Shown here in pieces: positions 49,568-61,150 of a stretch of 64,000 nucleotides of DNA. The stretch lies in contig JARHVA010001175.1 of NCBI GenBank assembly GCA_037957365.1, positions 483,501 through 547,500 on the forward strand, given 5' to 3'. Position 1 is the stretch's first letter; each line of letters opens with the position of its first letter. Under the pieces are notes generated by a model. That model saw only the letters and a program-made list of their open reading frames with translations, made no database searches and was not told where the DNA came from. The translations under genes were made by a program, and so were the position numbers. This DNA is from Torreya grandis (lineage: Eukaryota; Streptophyta; Pinopsida; Cupressales; Taxaceae).

Positions 49568-50362
49568 TGTTGTAAATATTATCATTAATGTCAAAGGTCT
49601 AGCATTGGTGATAAATTCCTCATTGCATTTAATGGTGTTTTTAATATTCATATCTTGGCTAATGTGTGTTAATATTTTTTTACTATTGATGAATATATTT
49701 TTGGTTGCATATAATTCAAAAGAGGGCCCATGGAGAAGTCAAAGAGTCATAGGGTAAATACAAAAGAATAATGGGATGCATTTTCTCATGAAGAATCATC
49801 TTGAGGAATTCCAAGAGTCACCATGTGAAGACAAAAGAGGGTATGTCACATTTTTCCATGAAGGGGCACTTTGAGGAATATGAAAAGTCACCAAGATAAA
49901 GACAAAAGAGGAAAGGATGCATTAGCTCATGAACAGTCACCATGTGAATTTTCAAATGAAAGTATATGAAGGGTCATGCAAGTTTGGCACCATTTTCCAT
50001 GAGGATTGAAGGGTCACAAAGGGTGAATGCCAAAGGTCATTTGGTATACTATAAATAAAGGCTTAAGAAGCTGTTTGTAATATGCAAGAGAGTGCATGGT
50101 TTGTATTTGTTTTAGAGGAGATAAAAGTAAGATATATTGTAGAGTTATATCATTTGTTGAGCAAGAAACATTGAGAGATAGTTATATTTTATACACAAGA
50201 GGGGTTGGTGCTCCTATGGGTTGGTGATCACAAATATTTGCAAGGGGTTGGTGCTCATACAAGTTGGTGCTTGCAAACTTTATAATTTGAGTTGGTGCTT
50301 ATTCATATACATGATATTGTTCTTCATGGTCTTTCCCACTTTAGGTTTCCACATAAAAATAT

Positions 50363-50454
<92 letters not shown>

Positions 50455-50593
50455 GTGGTGCATGTTATTATTTTAGTTTTATTGCATATCTTGAATGTGT
50501 GATTAAGTGGTTAGATAAAATAAACTAGATTAAATAAAATATATATAATATATAAATTCACCTCCCCCCTCTAAATATATTTTATTCTTAACA
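49568..50593 (+). repeat. Copia LTR 4 (3' LTR of unit 2)
   Basis: It starts TGTTGTAAATATT and ends ATTCTTAACA. It has a TATA box at 50050 and a long CT tract (50365-50452, 88 bp). Only AT (50594-50595) separates it from LTR 5. Confidence 0.9.
50365..50452. repeat. (CT)n microsatellite inside LTR 4
   Basis: Forty-four TC/CT units, uninterrupted, at the LTR position that also carries the 97 bp tract in LTR 1 and tracts of about 14-20 bp in LTRs 2, 3 and 5. Confidence 0.95.
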
Positions 50594-50595
50594 AT

Positions 50596-51580
50596 TGTTG
50601 AAAATATTGTCATTGATGTCGAAGGTCTAGCATTGGTGATAAAGACCCCATTGCATTTAATGGTATTTTTAATATTCATATCTTGGATAATGTGTGTTAA
50701 TATTTATTTAATATTAATGAATATATTTTTGGTTGCATATAAGTCAAAAGAGGGCCCATGGAGAAGTCAAAGAGTCATGGGGTAAAGACAAAAGAGGAAT
50801 GGGATGCATTTTCTCATGAAGAGTCATCTTGAGGAATTATAAGAGTCACCATGTGAAGACCAAAGAGGATATGGTGAATTTTTCCATGAAGGGACACTTT
50901 AAGGAATACAAAAAATCACTAAGATAAAGACAAAAGAGGAAAGGCTGCATTAGTTCATGAAGGGTCAGCATGTGACTTTTCAAATGAAAGGATATGAAGG
51001 GTCATGCATGTTTGGTGCCATTTTTAATAATGACTGAAGGGTCACATAGGGTGAATAGAAACATTCATTTGGTAAGATATAAACAAAGGCTTGAGAATAC
51101 ATTTTTAAAATGTAAGAGAGTGCATGGTTTGTATTTGTTTTAGAGGAGAGAAAAGCAAGAGATAATGTAGATTTTTATCATTTGTTGATTAAGCAACATT
51201 GAGATAATAGTTATGTTTTATACACAAGAGGGGTTGGTGATCTTATGGGTTAGTACTCAAATAAATTTATTGTGTTGGTTCTCAATAAAAGGGTTGATTC
51301 TCTTTCAAGCTGGTGCTTGTAAAATTTGTAATTTGGGTTGGTGCTCATTAATATACTTGAGATTGTTCTTTGTATTTTTTTCCACTTTGGATTTCCATGT
51401 AAAAATATGATACCTCTCTCTCTCTCTCTCTCTTATGTGGTGCATGTTATTATTTCAATTTTATTTCATCTCTTGAATGTTTGATTAAGTGGTTAAAGAA
51501 AATAAAATAGATTAAGTAAAAAATATATATATAATATATTGATTCACCCACCCCTCTCTTAATATATTTTATGCTTAACA
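50596..51580 (+). repeat. Copia LTR 5 (5' LTR of unit 3)
   Basis: It starts TGTTGAAAATATTG and ends ATGCTTAACA, 985 bp. It has a CT tract at 51414-51433 and a TATA-like TATAAACAA at 51078. This copy shows the U3 repeats and the LTR/primer-site boundary most clearly. Confidence 0.92.
50773..50985 (+). repeat. Three degenerate ~70 bp repeats in copia U3
   Basis: Units start at 50773, 50844 and 50914. Each has AGTCA(C/T), an AAGACAAAAGAGGA-type core and a TCATGAAG(G)G end. They lie upstream of the TATA box in every LTR of the array, so they may be enhancer repeats. Confidence 0.7.
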
Positions 51581-51582
51581 AT

Positions 51583-51594
51583 TGGTATCAGAGC
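51583..51594 (+). promoter_or_regulatory. Primer-binding site for initiator-Met tRNA, unit 3
   Basis: TGGTATCAGAGC, the canonical complement of the plant tRNA-Met(i) 3' end, two bases (AT) after the LTR terminus. It fixes the LTR end and identifies the family's primer. Confidence 0.95.
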
Positions 51595-51642
51595 AGGTTC
51601 ATTTGGAAAAAGTTTTACAGCTTGAAGGTAGATTAAGAAAGC

Positions 51643-53540
51643 ATGATAGTTGGATCACATAAAGGTTTTTCTACAAATAAGTCACCTTTGTTTGATGGGA
51701 CAAACTATGCTTTTTGGAGCATAAGGATGAAGACTTATTTGATGGCCCTTGGATTTGACATTTGGCAAGTAGTGGTGGAGGAATTTGAATAGCCATAGAC
51801 ACTTGTAATTACTCTCATAAAAAAGAAGGCAGGTGAAAATAATGCTAGATTTTTAAATGTTATTTTATGTGATTTATTTGAATCAAAATTTGTTAAAGTT
51901 ATACTATGTAAATCTACTCATGGAACTTGGGTAAAACTTGAGAATATTTCCAAAGGTGATGGAAAGGTTCAACAAGCTAAACTTTAGATTTTTAGAAGAT
52001 AACTTGAGTGGTTGAAGATGGAAGAGGAAGAAAATATAGCAAGTTATCTTTTATACATTGATCAAATAGTTAATTAGATTGAAGGTCTTGGAGAAAAGTT
52101 AAAAGAATAAATTATGGTACAAAATGTTTTGAGATCACTACCATTGAGATATGATGAAAATTTTTGGCAATTGAAGAGATGAAAAATCTAACCAAGATAA
52201 ATATGGATGAGCTACATGGTATTCTTACAACATATGAGATATGGACCGAATAATAGAAACCCTCAAATGGAGAAGCTACTTTTAATACATCAAAGAAATA
52301 TAATGATAAGAATCAAGAATCAAGTGATAGTTCTAGCGATGATGAAGATGACAGTTGATCTCTATTTATTTTCAAGATGAAAAAGGGTACAGATAAATAT
52401 CAAGAAAAATTACCTTTTAAATATTTTAATTATGGAAATATTGGGAACTTTTTAGCTAAGTGCCTAGCTAAGGGTAATGGTGATAATGAAGAAGGAAAGT
52501 CTACATACAAGAAGAAAATAAAAGGAAAATTCAAGAAGGGATTTGAAAAGAAGAGTTTGTATTGTAAAGATCCTAGCTTAGCCAAAGATAGTGGAGTTAG
52601 TGATTCAAAAGAAGAGATTCTATTCATGGCCATACATGAAGATGCCTCTATAATAAAAAGTATAGATGATCAAGAAGAAAAATAGGATGAAGCTGAAGTG
52701 AATATGGAAGGAGAACTCAGTTATGCCTTAGAAGAGTTTAAAATCTCTAGAGAAGAAGAATCAAAGATTAAAGCTCTAGATCAAGAAAAATGAAAAGGAG
52801 TTAAAGGAAACAATTGAATATCTATAAGCACTCTTTGAAGAAGCCAAGAAGAATGAAAAAGATCTAATCACATAGTTGCAAAAACTAAGTGAAGAATGTG
52901 AAAGGTATGTTATTAAAATTTATTCTTTAAAAGTAGATCTTGATAAAATAAATAAAGAAATCAATGATAAAGGAACTAATGATTCAAAATTTGAGAATAA
53001 CACTAATATGTTGAATAATATACTAGAAATTCAAAGATCAATGTCAGATATGATAGGTATTAGATTTGAAAAAGAGAAAGAGGAGGCCACTAATTTCACA
53101 AACAAGGTTAACATAGAAAAAAGAAAGACTTATGTTGAAGCTCTTACAAAAGAGGAAATAAAAAGGGGAAAAATTTTGAATACAGAGGACATCTCAAACT
53201 AAGAAGGTTGTAAGGAACATAGCTCTAAAAGGCAATTAGGTTAGAGATACACAAACTAGTCCTATTTTTATGGTTACTATTTTTATTAAAATTTATATTA
53301 TCATAAGAAAATAGAATGTTGAAAAGGGGTAAAAATTTTTGAAATAAGGAGAAAGGAACTCATGTAGAGTCAAGCAGAAGCCATAACTCTTTTTTTCATC
53401 TATTAGGCTTTAATGAAGAGGCTATATTATGCTAAAAGTGTAAAAACTTTGGACACATAGTCTAGTATTGTAGAAGCATGTTCAAGTTAGTCAAGAAGGA
53501 TCAGATTTTCAAGGCTCCATTTATCAAGAAGAAAGTTTAG
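51643..53540 (+). pseudogene. gag: copia gag, unit 3
   Basis: The ATG at 51643 opens the best-kept N-terminus (STNKSPLFDGTNYAFWSIR, then MALGFDIWQVVVEEFE), up to a stop at 51789. Later parts are open at 52377-52685 and 52876-53202. The first knuckle is destroyed (KYFNYGNIGNFLAKC: two Cys to Tyr, His to Asn). The long coiled coil (52690-53180) includes KLSEECERYVIKIYSLKVDLDK. Confidence 0.75.
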
Positions 53541-53559
53541 ACAGGTTCATGGTAGAAGA

Positions 53560-53890
53560 AATAACCTAAAAAATCTATGTTGTTACAGACAAATTTGCAT
53601 GCAAGAAATGAAGAAAAGCCATGGTTCATTGATAGTGGATGTTTGAGGCACAAGATAGGAGACAAGATCAAGTTCATAACCTTGAATAAGATTAATTGTA
53701 GCACAGTGATATTCAAAGATAATACTACTACCAAAATTACCAAAAAAGGTACACTAAGTTTGGATAATGGTAGAACTAAAACTAAAAATGTTTTTTATGT
53801 ATAAGGTCTTAAGCATAATATTTTGACTGTAAGTCACATGTGTGATGAGGGGCATGCACTAAAGTTTTATGTAGAAGGTTTTGAAATTAG
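53560..53890 (+). pseudogene. PR: copia protease, unit 3
   Basis: WFIDSGCLRHKIGD has an intact D-S-G (53631-53639). The frame is open at 53577-53804, through KTKNVFYV, then a TAA at a former Glu codon. GLKHNILTV continues after the stop. Confidence 0.8.
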
Positions 53891-55070
53891 AAGAAAAGAT
53901 TCAAATGTGTTAGTTGTAGATGCTTAAAGAATAGGCAATAATTTCTATATGTTATCAAACATCAAAAGTCAAATATTTTGTTTGATTCAGATTGAAGAAA
54001 TTTAGCTATGGCACATAAGAATGGGACACATAAATTTTGACAATATTGTCAACATCAACAAGAAGAGAGTAGTCAGATATCTTCCAAAGATTACAAAGCC
54101 ATTCAACATGCTTTGTGAACCTTGTCAGTATGGGAAGTAGGCCAGAAGGTGGTTCAAAAGAAAAGAGTACTTGACCACACAATTTTTAGAGCTTGTTCAC
54201 ACTGATTTATGTGGACCTATGAGAACTCAAATTACTCAAGGTGAGAAATATTTCATGTTGCTTATTGATGATTTTTCATGTATGAATTGGGTAGTGTTTT
54301 TAAAGGAAAAATCAAAATCTTTTAGATATTTCAAAGAATTTAAAGCATTAGTTGAGAATGAAACCAATTTGGAGATTAAGTGCCTAAGATCAAATTGAGG
54401 AGGAGAATTCATTTCAAATTAGTTTATTGAGTTATATGAAGACCATGGAATAAAGAGACATTATTCAGTAGCTATAACTCCATAACAAAATATAGTAGTT
54501 GAACAGAGAAATAAAATAGTTCAAGAGATGGTGAGGATAATGTTAAATGAATCCAAGATACCAGATAAATATGGAAAGAGGAAATTTCTATAGTAGTGAT
54601 TATTCAAAATAGATTACTATTGATAGTCAACAGTGATAAGTCTCCTTATGAGCTATGGAAAGACAAACCATCAATAGTTGATTATTTTAGAGTTTTCTAT
54701 AGTAGATGCTTCATAAAGAGAACCGATGAAAAACTGGGTAAGTTTGAATCTAGAGAAGATGAAGGTATATTTATTTGTTATTCTTTAAAAAGTAAATCTT
54801 ATAACAAAATAACCAAGAAAATAGTTGAAAGTGCAAGTATCAAGATAGAAGAAGGAACACAAAGAATCAGTGATCCAATAGACATTCCTAAAATCATTTA
54901 AGAGGAAATTTTTGATGAATTAGATGAAGATGAGAAGAAGGACAAAAAGGACACAAAAACCTTATCAAAATATGTCTAGATAAATCATAATAAAAGTGAC
55001 ATCATCAGAGACATAAATGAAAGAATTCATGCTAGAAGAATGATGGTAGGTGGATCTAAGCAAGTTAATT
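53891..55070 (+). pseudogene. IN: copia integrase, unit 3
   Basis: The zinc lead-in CEPCQYGK is at about 54117. The core is open at 54171-54398: HTDLCGPMRTQ keeps the first Asp (54204). CLRSN-stop has Asn (54393) for the second Asp, and a stop follows. The Glu of VVEQR (54501) is kept. The C-terminal part is open at 54596-54901 (YELWKDKPSIVDYFRVF, then the RCFIKRTDEKLGKFESRED block). Confidence 0.8.
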
Positions 55071-55079
55071 TCTCTTTGT

Positions 55080-56629
55080 TATCCAAAATTGAGACTATAA
55101 CTTTTTCAGAAGATAGACATGATAGGCATTAGGTTAAGGCAATGGATGAATAATTAAATTATATAGAAAATAATGATACTTGGGAATTAGTAGTTAGACC
55201 AAAATATCACAATGTGATAGGAACAAAATGGGTTTACAGAAATAAGTTGAATTAAAATGGAGAAGTGACCAAGAATAAAACAAAATTAGTATGTAAAAGA
55301 TATGCTTAGATTGAGGGAATAGATTTTGAAGAAACTTTTGAACTAGTGGCAAGGCTAAAGGCTATTAGAATGTTTCTTGCATATGTAGTGTTTAAAAATT
55401 TCAAAGTGTTTTAGATGGATGTCAAATATGCCTTCCTAAATGAGAATCTATAAGAAGAGTTCTAAATTGAGTAGTTTGAGGGATTTATTCTCTCAAATGT
55501 TAGTATCCATGTATACAGATTTAAAAAAGTACTATATAGATTGAAAGAAGCTCCTAGAGCTTGGTATACAAGACTTCATAAGTACATGTAGGATCAAGGT
55601 TTCAAGAGAGTAATTATTAACAGTAATCTCTACATAAAAATAGAAGGTGAGCATCAATTGATTGTTGTGGCATATGTTGATGACATCATTTTTAGAGGAA
55701 CCATTGAAAATATGACACAAGAATTTTTTGATAATATGCAAAAATAATTTGATATGTCTATGCTTAGAGAATTGTCATTTTTCTTAGGGTTGTAAATATT
55801 TTAGTCAGATAAAGGAATTTTCATATCTCAAAGTAAATATGCCAAGGAAATGTTGAAGAAATATGGTTTTGAGGATTATGCACTAGTTGGGACACCAATG
55901 TGTATAGGAAATAAGATGAGCAAGGATGAAGATTCACCTATTGTAGATCAATAATTATATAGATATATGATTGGTAGTCTTTTATATTTGAAAACATTGA
56001 GGCTAGACATCATAAATGAAGTAGGTATGGTTTCAAGATATCAATTAGCTCCAAAAGATAGTCATGTTTAGTTAGTGAAGAGAATATTCAGATAGATCAA
56101 GGGGACATTAGATTATGGATTACTATATCCCACAAGCAGAGATTTCACTTTAGTTGCTTATACAAATTTAGATTGGGTAGGTTTCTTGGATAATAGAAAG
56201 AGTACAAGTGGAAGAGATTTCTATCTCAGTGATAGCTTAGTAACATGGATAAGAAATAAGCAAAATTTAGTATCACTTTATACAATTTAAGTAGAATATA
56301 TTGGAGTGGTATTGTGTTGGACTCAAGTGATTTAGATGAAGAAAACTTTGGAATATATCAAGGTAGAATATGATGAAACTATTTATATTGTTTGTGACAA
56401 CACAAGTGCTATTAATATTTCAAAGAATCCAGTGATGCATTCAAGAACAAAACATACTCCCATTAGATATCAATTTTTGAGAGATTAGGTTGCAGATCAA
56501 TAGGTTAAAATGGAATATATCAGTACTATAGAGTATATTGTAGATGTTTTCACAAATGCATTACCAAAAGACACATTTGATTATCTGTGAGAGAAGTTGG
56601 GAGTAATTGATTTTACTTCATGCCATTGA
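55080..56629 (+). pseudogene. RT-RH: copia reverse transcriptase and RNase H, unit 3
   Basis: NDTWELV, IGTKWVYRNKLN and [16 protein letters not shown] lead into MDVKYAFLNENL. The polymerase box YVDD is intact (55673-55684). The RNase H part has LDYGLL, AYTNLDWVG (first Asp changed), IVCDNTSAINISKNPVMHSRTKHTP (about 56385) and ends at TGA 56627. Stops interrupt it at former Gln codons (for example 55414, 55748). Confidence 0.85.
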
Positions 56630-56882
56630 GGATCAACATCAGTTGAGGGGAAGTTAAGTGTCAACTCTAGGATAAGCGCTTTTTCATTGATGTCAAATGG
56701 GGAGAAGAATATAAATAGATATAGGTACAAGTGTAGAAATGGGTACAAAATAGGTACAAGGAATAGGTACAAGTTGATATAGTAAGGGGGAGTTACTATA
56801 TGTTTTTCATATGGTCGTATGTGCAAGTTTTCGGATGTGGTAGTTTCAGTTTGAGGCTACCATAAATGTTAAAGTGGGATAT
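56630..56882 (+). other. 3' untranslated region, unit 3
   Basis: Purine tracts lie at about 56644 and 56694. The last tract before the LTR is decayed (AAAGTGGGA, about 56871). Short GGTACAA/ATAGGTA repeats occupy 56715-56775. Confidence 0.65.
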
Positions 56883-57553
56883 TTTTTGAAATATTATCAT
56901 TAATGTCAATGTTCTAACATTGGTAATAAATGCCCCATTGCATTTAATGTTGTTTTTAATATTCACATCTTGGCTAATGTGTGTTAATATTTATTTAATA
57001 TTAATGAATATATTTTTTGTTGCATATAAGTCAAAAGAGGCCCCATAGAGAATTCAAAGAGTCATGGGGTAAAGATAAAAGAGGAATGGGATGTATTTTC
57101 TCATGAACAGTCATCTTGAATAATTCCAAGAGTCATAATGTGAAGACAAAAGAGGGTATGGTGCATTTTTCCATGAAGGGACACTTTGAGGAATACAAAA
57201 AGTCACCAAGATAAAGACAAAAGAGGAAAAGATGGATTATCTCATGAAGGGTCACCATGTGAATTTTTAAATGAAAGGATACAAAGGGTCATACAAGTTT
57301 GGCACCATTTTCCATGAGGATTGAAGGGTCAAAAAAGGTGAATGTCAAAGGTCATTTGGTAAGATATAAATAAAGGCTTGAGAAGCCATTTGTAATATGC
57401 AAGATAGTGCATGGTTTTTATTTGTTTTAGAGGAGTGAAAAGCAAGAGATATTGTAGAGTTATATTATTTGTTGAGTAAGAAAGATTGAGAGATATTAGT
57501 GTTTTATACACAAGTGGGGTTGGTGCTCTTTTGGGTTAGTGCTCAAAATTATT
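56883..57553 (+). repeat. Copia LTR 6, 3'-truncated
   Basis: It starts at a mutated TTTTTGAAATATT and follows the other LTRs through U3, the TATA box (57365) and the first two GTTGGTGCTC motifs, then breaks off. The last third, with the CT tract and the CTTAACA end, is missing. Gag sequence follows at once. Confidence 0.8.
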
Positions 57554-57558
57554 TGAAA

Positions 57559-58754
57559 GTGAAGACTTATTTGATGTCCCTTAGATTCAACATTTGGCAA
57601 GTAGTGGTGGAGGAATATGAAGAACCACAGACACTTGTAATTACTCTAGTGAAAAATAAGGCAAGTGAAAATAATGTTAAAAGTTTAAATGCTTTTTTAT
57701 GTGGTTTATGTGAATCAGAATTTGTTAAAGTTATTTAATGTAAATATACTTATGAAACTTGGGTAAAACTTAAGAATATTTACAAAGGTGATGGAAAATT
57801 TCAGCAAGCTAAGCTTTAGACTCTTGGAAGATAGTTTGAGAATTTGAATATAGAAGAAGAAGAAAATATAACATGTTATCTTTTGTGGGTTGATCAAATA
57901 GTTAATTAAATTCAAGGTCTTGGACAAAATTTAGATGAATCAATTATGGTACAAAAAGGTTTGCGATCTCTACCATTGAGATATGATTCAAAAGTTTTGG
58001 CAATTGAAGAGATGAAGAATTAATCTAAGCTAAACATGGATGAGCTACATGGTGTTATTACAACATATGAGATATGGACCAAACAAGAGAAACCCTCAAA
58101 GAGAGAATTTTATTTTAGGACATCAAAGAAAGAGAAGGCTAAGATTTAGGAATCAAGTGATAGTTCTAGCGATGATGAAGATAATAATGGAGCTCTATTT
58201 ATTCGCAAGCTAAAAAAGAGCATCAGTAAATATAAAAAAAATTACTTTTTAATTTTTTTAATTGTGGAAAGATTGGACATTTTGTAGCTAAGTTCCTAGA
58301 TAAGGGTAATGGTGAAAATGAATAAGGAAAGTCTACATACCATAATAATTTCAAAGGAAAATTCAAGAAGGGATTCGAGAAGAAGAGTTTGTATTCTAAA
58401 GATCCTAGCTCATTTGAAGATAGTGGAGTCATGATTCAAAAGAAGAGATTCTATTTATGGACATACATGAAGATGCCTCCACAAGCAAAAGTATAGATGA
58501 TCAAGAAGAAGAATAGGATGAAACTGAAGTGAATCTAGAAGGAGAACTCTTTTGTGCCTTAAAATATTTAAAATATCTTGAGAAGAAGAATCAAAGATTA
58601 AAGCTCTAGATCAAGAAAAATGAAAATGATTCAAAGGAAATAATTGAAGATCTGCAATCACACATAGTTTTGAACAATCCAAGAAGATTGAAAAATATGT
58701 AATGACATAGTTGCAAAAATTAAGTAAAGAATGTGAAAGGTATGTTATTAAAAT
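57559..58754 (+). pseudogene. gag: copia gag fragment, unit 4
   Basis: It begins inside gag (VKTYLMSLRFNIWQVVVEEYEEPQTLVITLV), equivalent to about 37215 in unit 1. The LTR end, primer site and gag start are therefore deleted. The knuckle reads NFFNCGKIGHFVAKF, with first and last Cys lost (about 58243-58295). It continues into the coiled-coil part and breaks near 58754, inside the coil. Confidence 0.8.
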
Positions 58755-59112
58755 GACCAAAAAAAATAAAAGTCAAAACACTGATCTAAATTTTAACCAA
58801 CTGGATCAGCAAGCTGAACAACCTCTAGTAACCAGTAAACAAGAAAAATAAATAAAGAACCATCAGTAAATGATAGAGTATTTAAATTAAGGTTTTTTTA
58901 ATTTATTTAATTTATTTAATTTATTTATTTTATTATTATTATTAATGATTCAAAAGTTGAGAATAACATTAATATGTTGAATAAGATATTAGAAAGTTCA
59001 GATTCAATTCTCAGACTCTGAATCAATTGTTGCTTCCAGAGGTTGTTTATCAATGTTAAGTTCAGAGGAAACCTTAGGCCACCAAGAAGGTATCAGATTT
59101 GAAAAAGTAATT
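58755..59112 (+). other. Patchwork of gag slivers and foreign filler at the array end
   Basis: Gag resumes at about 58946-58998 (NDSKVENNINMLNKILES) and again for about 20 bases near 59089 (GIRFEKV). Unrelated sequence lies between: 58755-58945, which includes a low-complexity ATTTATTTA stretch, and 58999-59088. Each filler replaces gag sequence rather than simply adding to it. Confidence 0.6.
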
Positions 59113-59164
59113 TATTGAAAGTATCATTAAAGATTATATATTGAAAGTAATTATAGTATAATAT

Positions 59165-59575
59165 TATGCAACATCATAATACATGTACAATGTAATTTAC
59201 TGAAAGTGTGGGATATAATGAGAAAGATTCACATCATAAACATTGATATAAATCATGGCATATTGTTTTACAAATCACTTAGGGACTGAAGATAGTGAGC
59301 ACATTATTCATTATTACAACATACTATTCCATTAGGAAATATCATTTTTAGACATCCTTGGTTATAAAAAATGAATGCAACAGTGAAAATTCATAATATC
59401 AATTTACATATTACTTCCAAAGGTGGTTTTTTAAAATTCTAAGTACATATAACAAAAAATAAGGACACCATGTTCCATTGTAATAATACATCTTGAATTA
59501 CACAATCATGGAAGCCAAATTAAAAAAAATTGACTAGAGATATGAATGTGTAATGCACACTTAAAATATATCGAA
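59165..59575 (+). pseudogene. Gypsy protease-region fragment, matches 34335-34745
   Basis: It shares blocks such as CAACATCATAATACATGTACA, the TACTATTCCAT segment and TTTTAGACATCCTTGG (an LGRPWL-like remnant) with copy C. The matching region in copy C is followed directly by an LTR; here the following sequence is unrelated. Confidence 0.55.
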
Positions 59576-59792
59576 AGATCATCATCAATATCAAATAAAA
59601 GTACCACAAATGACTAATATAGATGTGAATATCTCTAGGAATATAGAGCCACATATATATAATCATTATCAATATAGTGTACAATTTATATTCCCATCAT
59701 GATGGTCAACTTGTATAATTTATAATTAAATCAGTTACACATGTGTCACAAATTAAAATATAATTAACACATTTAAATTACAATATCACAAT

Positions 59793-59795
<3 letters not shown>

Positions 59796-59844
<49 letters not shown>
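59796..59844. repeat. (AT)n microsatellite
   Basis: About 24 uninterrupted AT units. Confidence 0.95.
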
Positions 59845-59845
<1 letters not shown>

Positions 59846-59948
59846 CATTAATGGCATCATGCTAACTAATTTACAACATATAACATTGTTAAATAACATA
59901 TAAAATATAATTTTTATATAATTACAATGCAATAATGGATATATCAAA

Positions 59949-59949
<1 letters not shown>

Positions 59950-59984
<35 letters not shown>
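59950..59984. repeat. (CA)n microsatellite
   Basis: About 17 uninterrupted CA units. Confidence 0.95.
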
Positions 59985-59989
<5 letters not shown>

Positions 59990-60787
59990 TTATAATGATA
60001 AAACTATGACATATACAAATTCACTCAATAATGGGATCATCCCCCTATCAAATTACCTCTACCAATGAGAGACCATGAAAATATGAGGCTCCACTATCAT
60101 CTATTTGTGAGAGTGAAAAATACTATATCCTCATCCCATGACCCTCAAATGTCCACTTTTGCCTATAGATACACATGGTCATGTTGTACCTATATATACT
60201 CAATAAACACACTATGAAATAGATCCATTAATGGACCAGGAGGGATCATCTTATATCTAGTAAGCTCTACCATAAGCTGGTCATGATTGATGATCACTAC
60301 ATCTCTCTCAACTCTTAAGTCATTGATCTCTATTATCATGCCCATAATTTTTTATATTGAGACAATTGAAATTAATTCATGCTCCACCCAACCATAACAA
60401 AAGGATATTAATGAACAAAAAATAACATATAATTAAATATTACAATCGTACAAACTGTTGCATTCCATTTTATAATCATGTATCACTAGTCAAGTGGTAA
60501 GAATACTTAAAATGCTCAATCATGGAACTAAAAAATCAATTCATAAGCATAAGTCCAAGGATATCATGAAACTATGTTGGGATGACCATAAAATTTAGTC
60601 TTCACTAATGTTGATGTAATTAGGCACCACATAACTACTTTAGGTTTGCTTCTACTATTCTTATCAAACATCAATGATGTGTTATTTATCATATCTAGGG
60701 GAACCAATCCCAAATTTAATTGACAAGCTGATTCACCTTTGAGCTCTAGGATGCTTGCACTTGGAATCTCATCAAGTTCATGAGACT

Positions 60788-61150
60788 TTAGAAGAATTGG
60801 GGCATTATCCCGTAATGGCTTAATCCTCTTGAAGCTCTAAGCTCAAAATTTTTATCACATGGTAACTTCTTGGGCCATCAAAACATCAGAGGCATTGGAG
60901 GATTAACCCAAAGGATTAATTCTTCAAGGAATTTGATCTTTGGAATGATGCCTCTTGGTATGATCTTAAGCCATTGGAATCTTAGAGGAATTAGGGTATT
61001 ATACCCTAATTAGTTAATCTTTCTAGGACTCTAAATTATATAATTCTACCACTTGGGAGTTTCTCAAGACCCTAGAGGTATTATGGGATTAGACTATCCC
61101 ACTAATTCTTTGATTCATCAGAATGATGCCACATGGTATCATTTAACCAA
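60788..61150. repeat. Four degenerate tandem units of about 90-99 bp
   Basis: Units start at 60788, 60887, 60983 and 61073, each with TTAGAGGAATTGGGG-like opening, a TAAT/TTAATC centre and a CACTTGGTA-type end. A possible earlier unit precedes them. No coding sense. Confidence 0.6.

Larger units (their letters stand above)
43349..50593 (+). mobile_element. Ty1/copia element, unit 2 of a tandem array
   Basis: LTR 3, a decayed primer site, gag, protease, integrase, RT-RNase H and LTR 4, in the same orientation and at nearly the same length as unit 1. It starts two bases after unit 1 ends and ends two bases before unit 3 begins. Protease, integrase and RT have each lost an active-site residue. 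Confidence 0.85.
50596..57553 (+). mobile_element. Ty1/copia element, unit 3 of a tandem array
   Basis: LTR 5, an intact primer-binding site, gag, protease, integrase, RT-RNase H, and LTR 6, which breaks off at about 57553. It is the best-kept unit: the protease D-S-G and RT Y-V-D-D are unchanged. The second integrase Asp is Asn, and many stops remain. Confidence 0.85.
59576..60787. other. Unannotated AT-rich region with microsatellites
   Basis: No gene seen. It contains an (AT)n tract (59796-59844) and a (CA)n tract (59950-59984). The open frames over these tracts are artefacts of the repeats. Confidence 0.5.

Noticed and set aside
59792..59986. Minus-strand frame of Cys-Val and Tyr-Ile repeats
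   Set aside because: It is produced by the (CA)n and (AT)n microsatellites.
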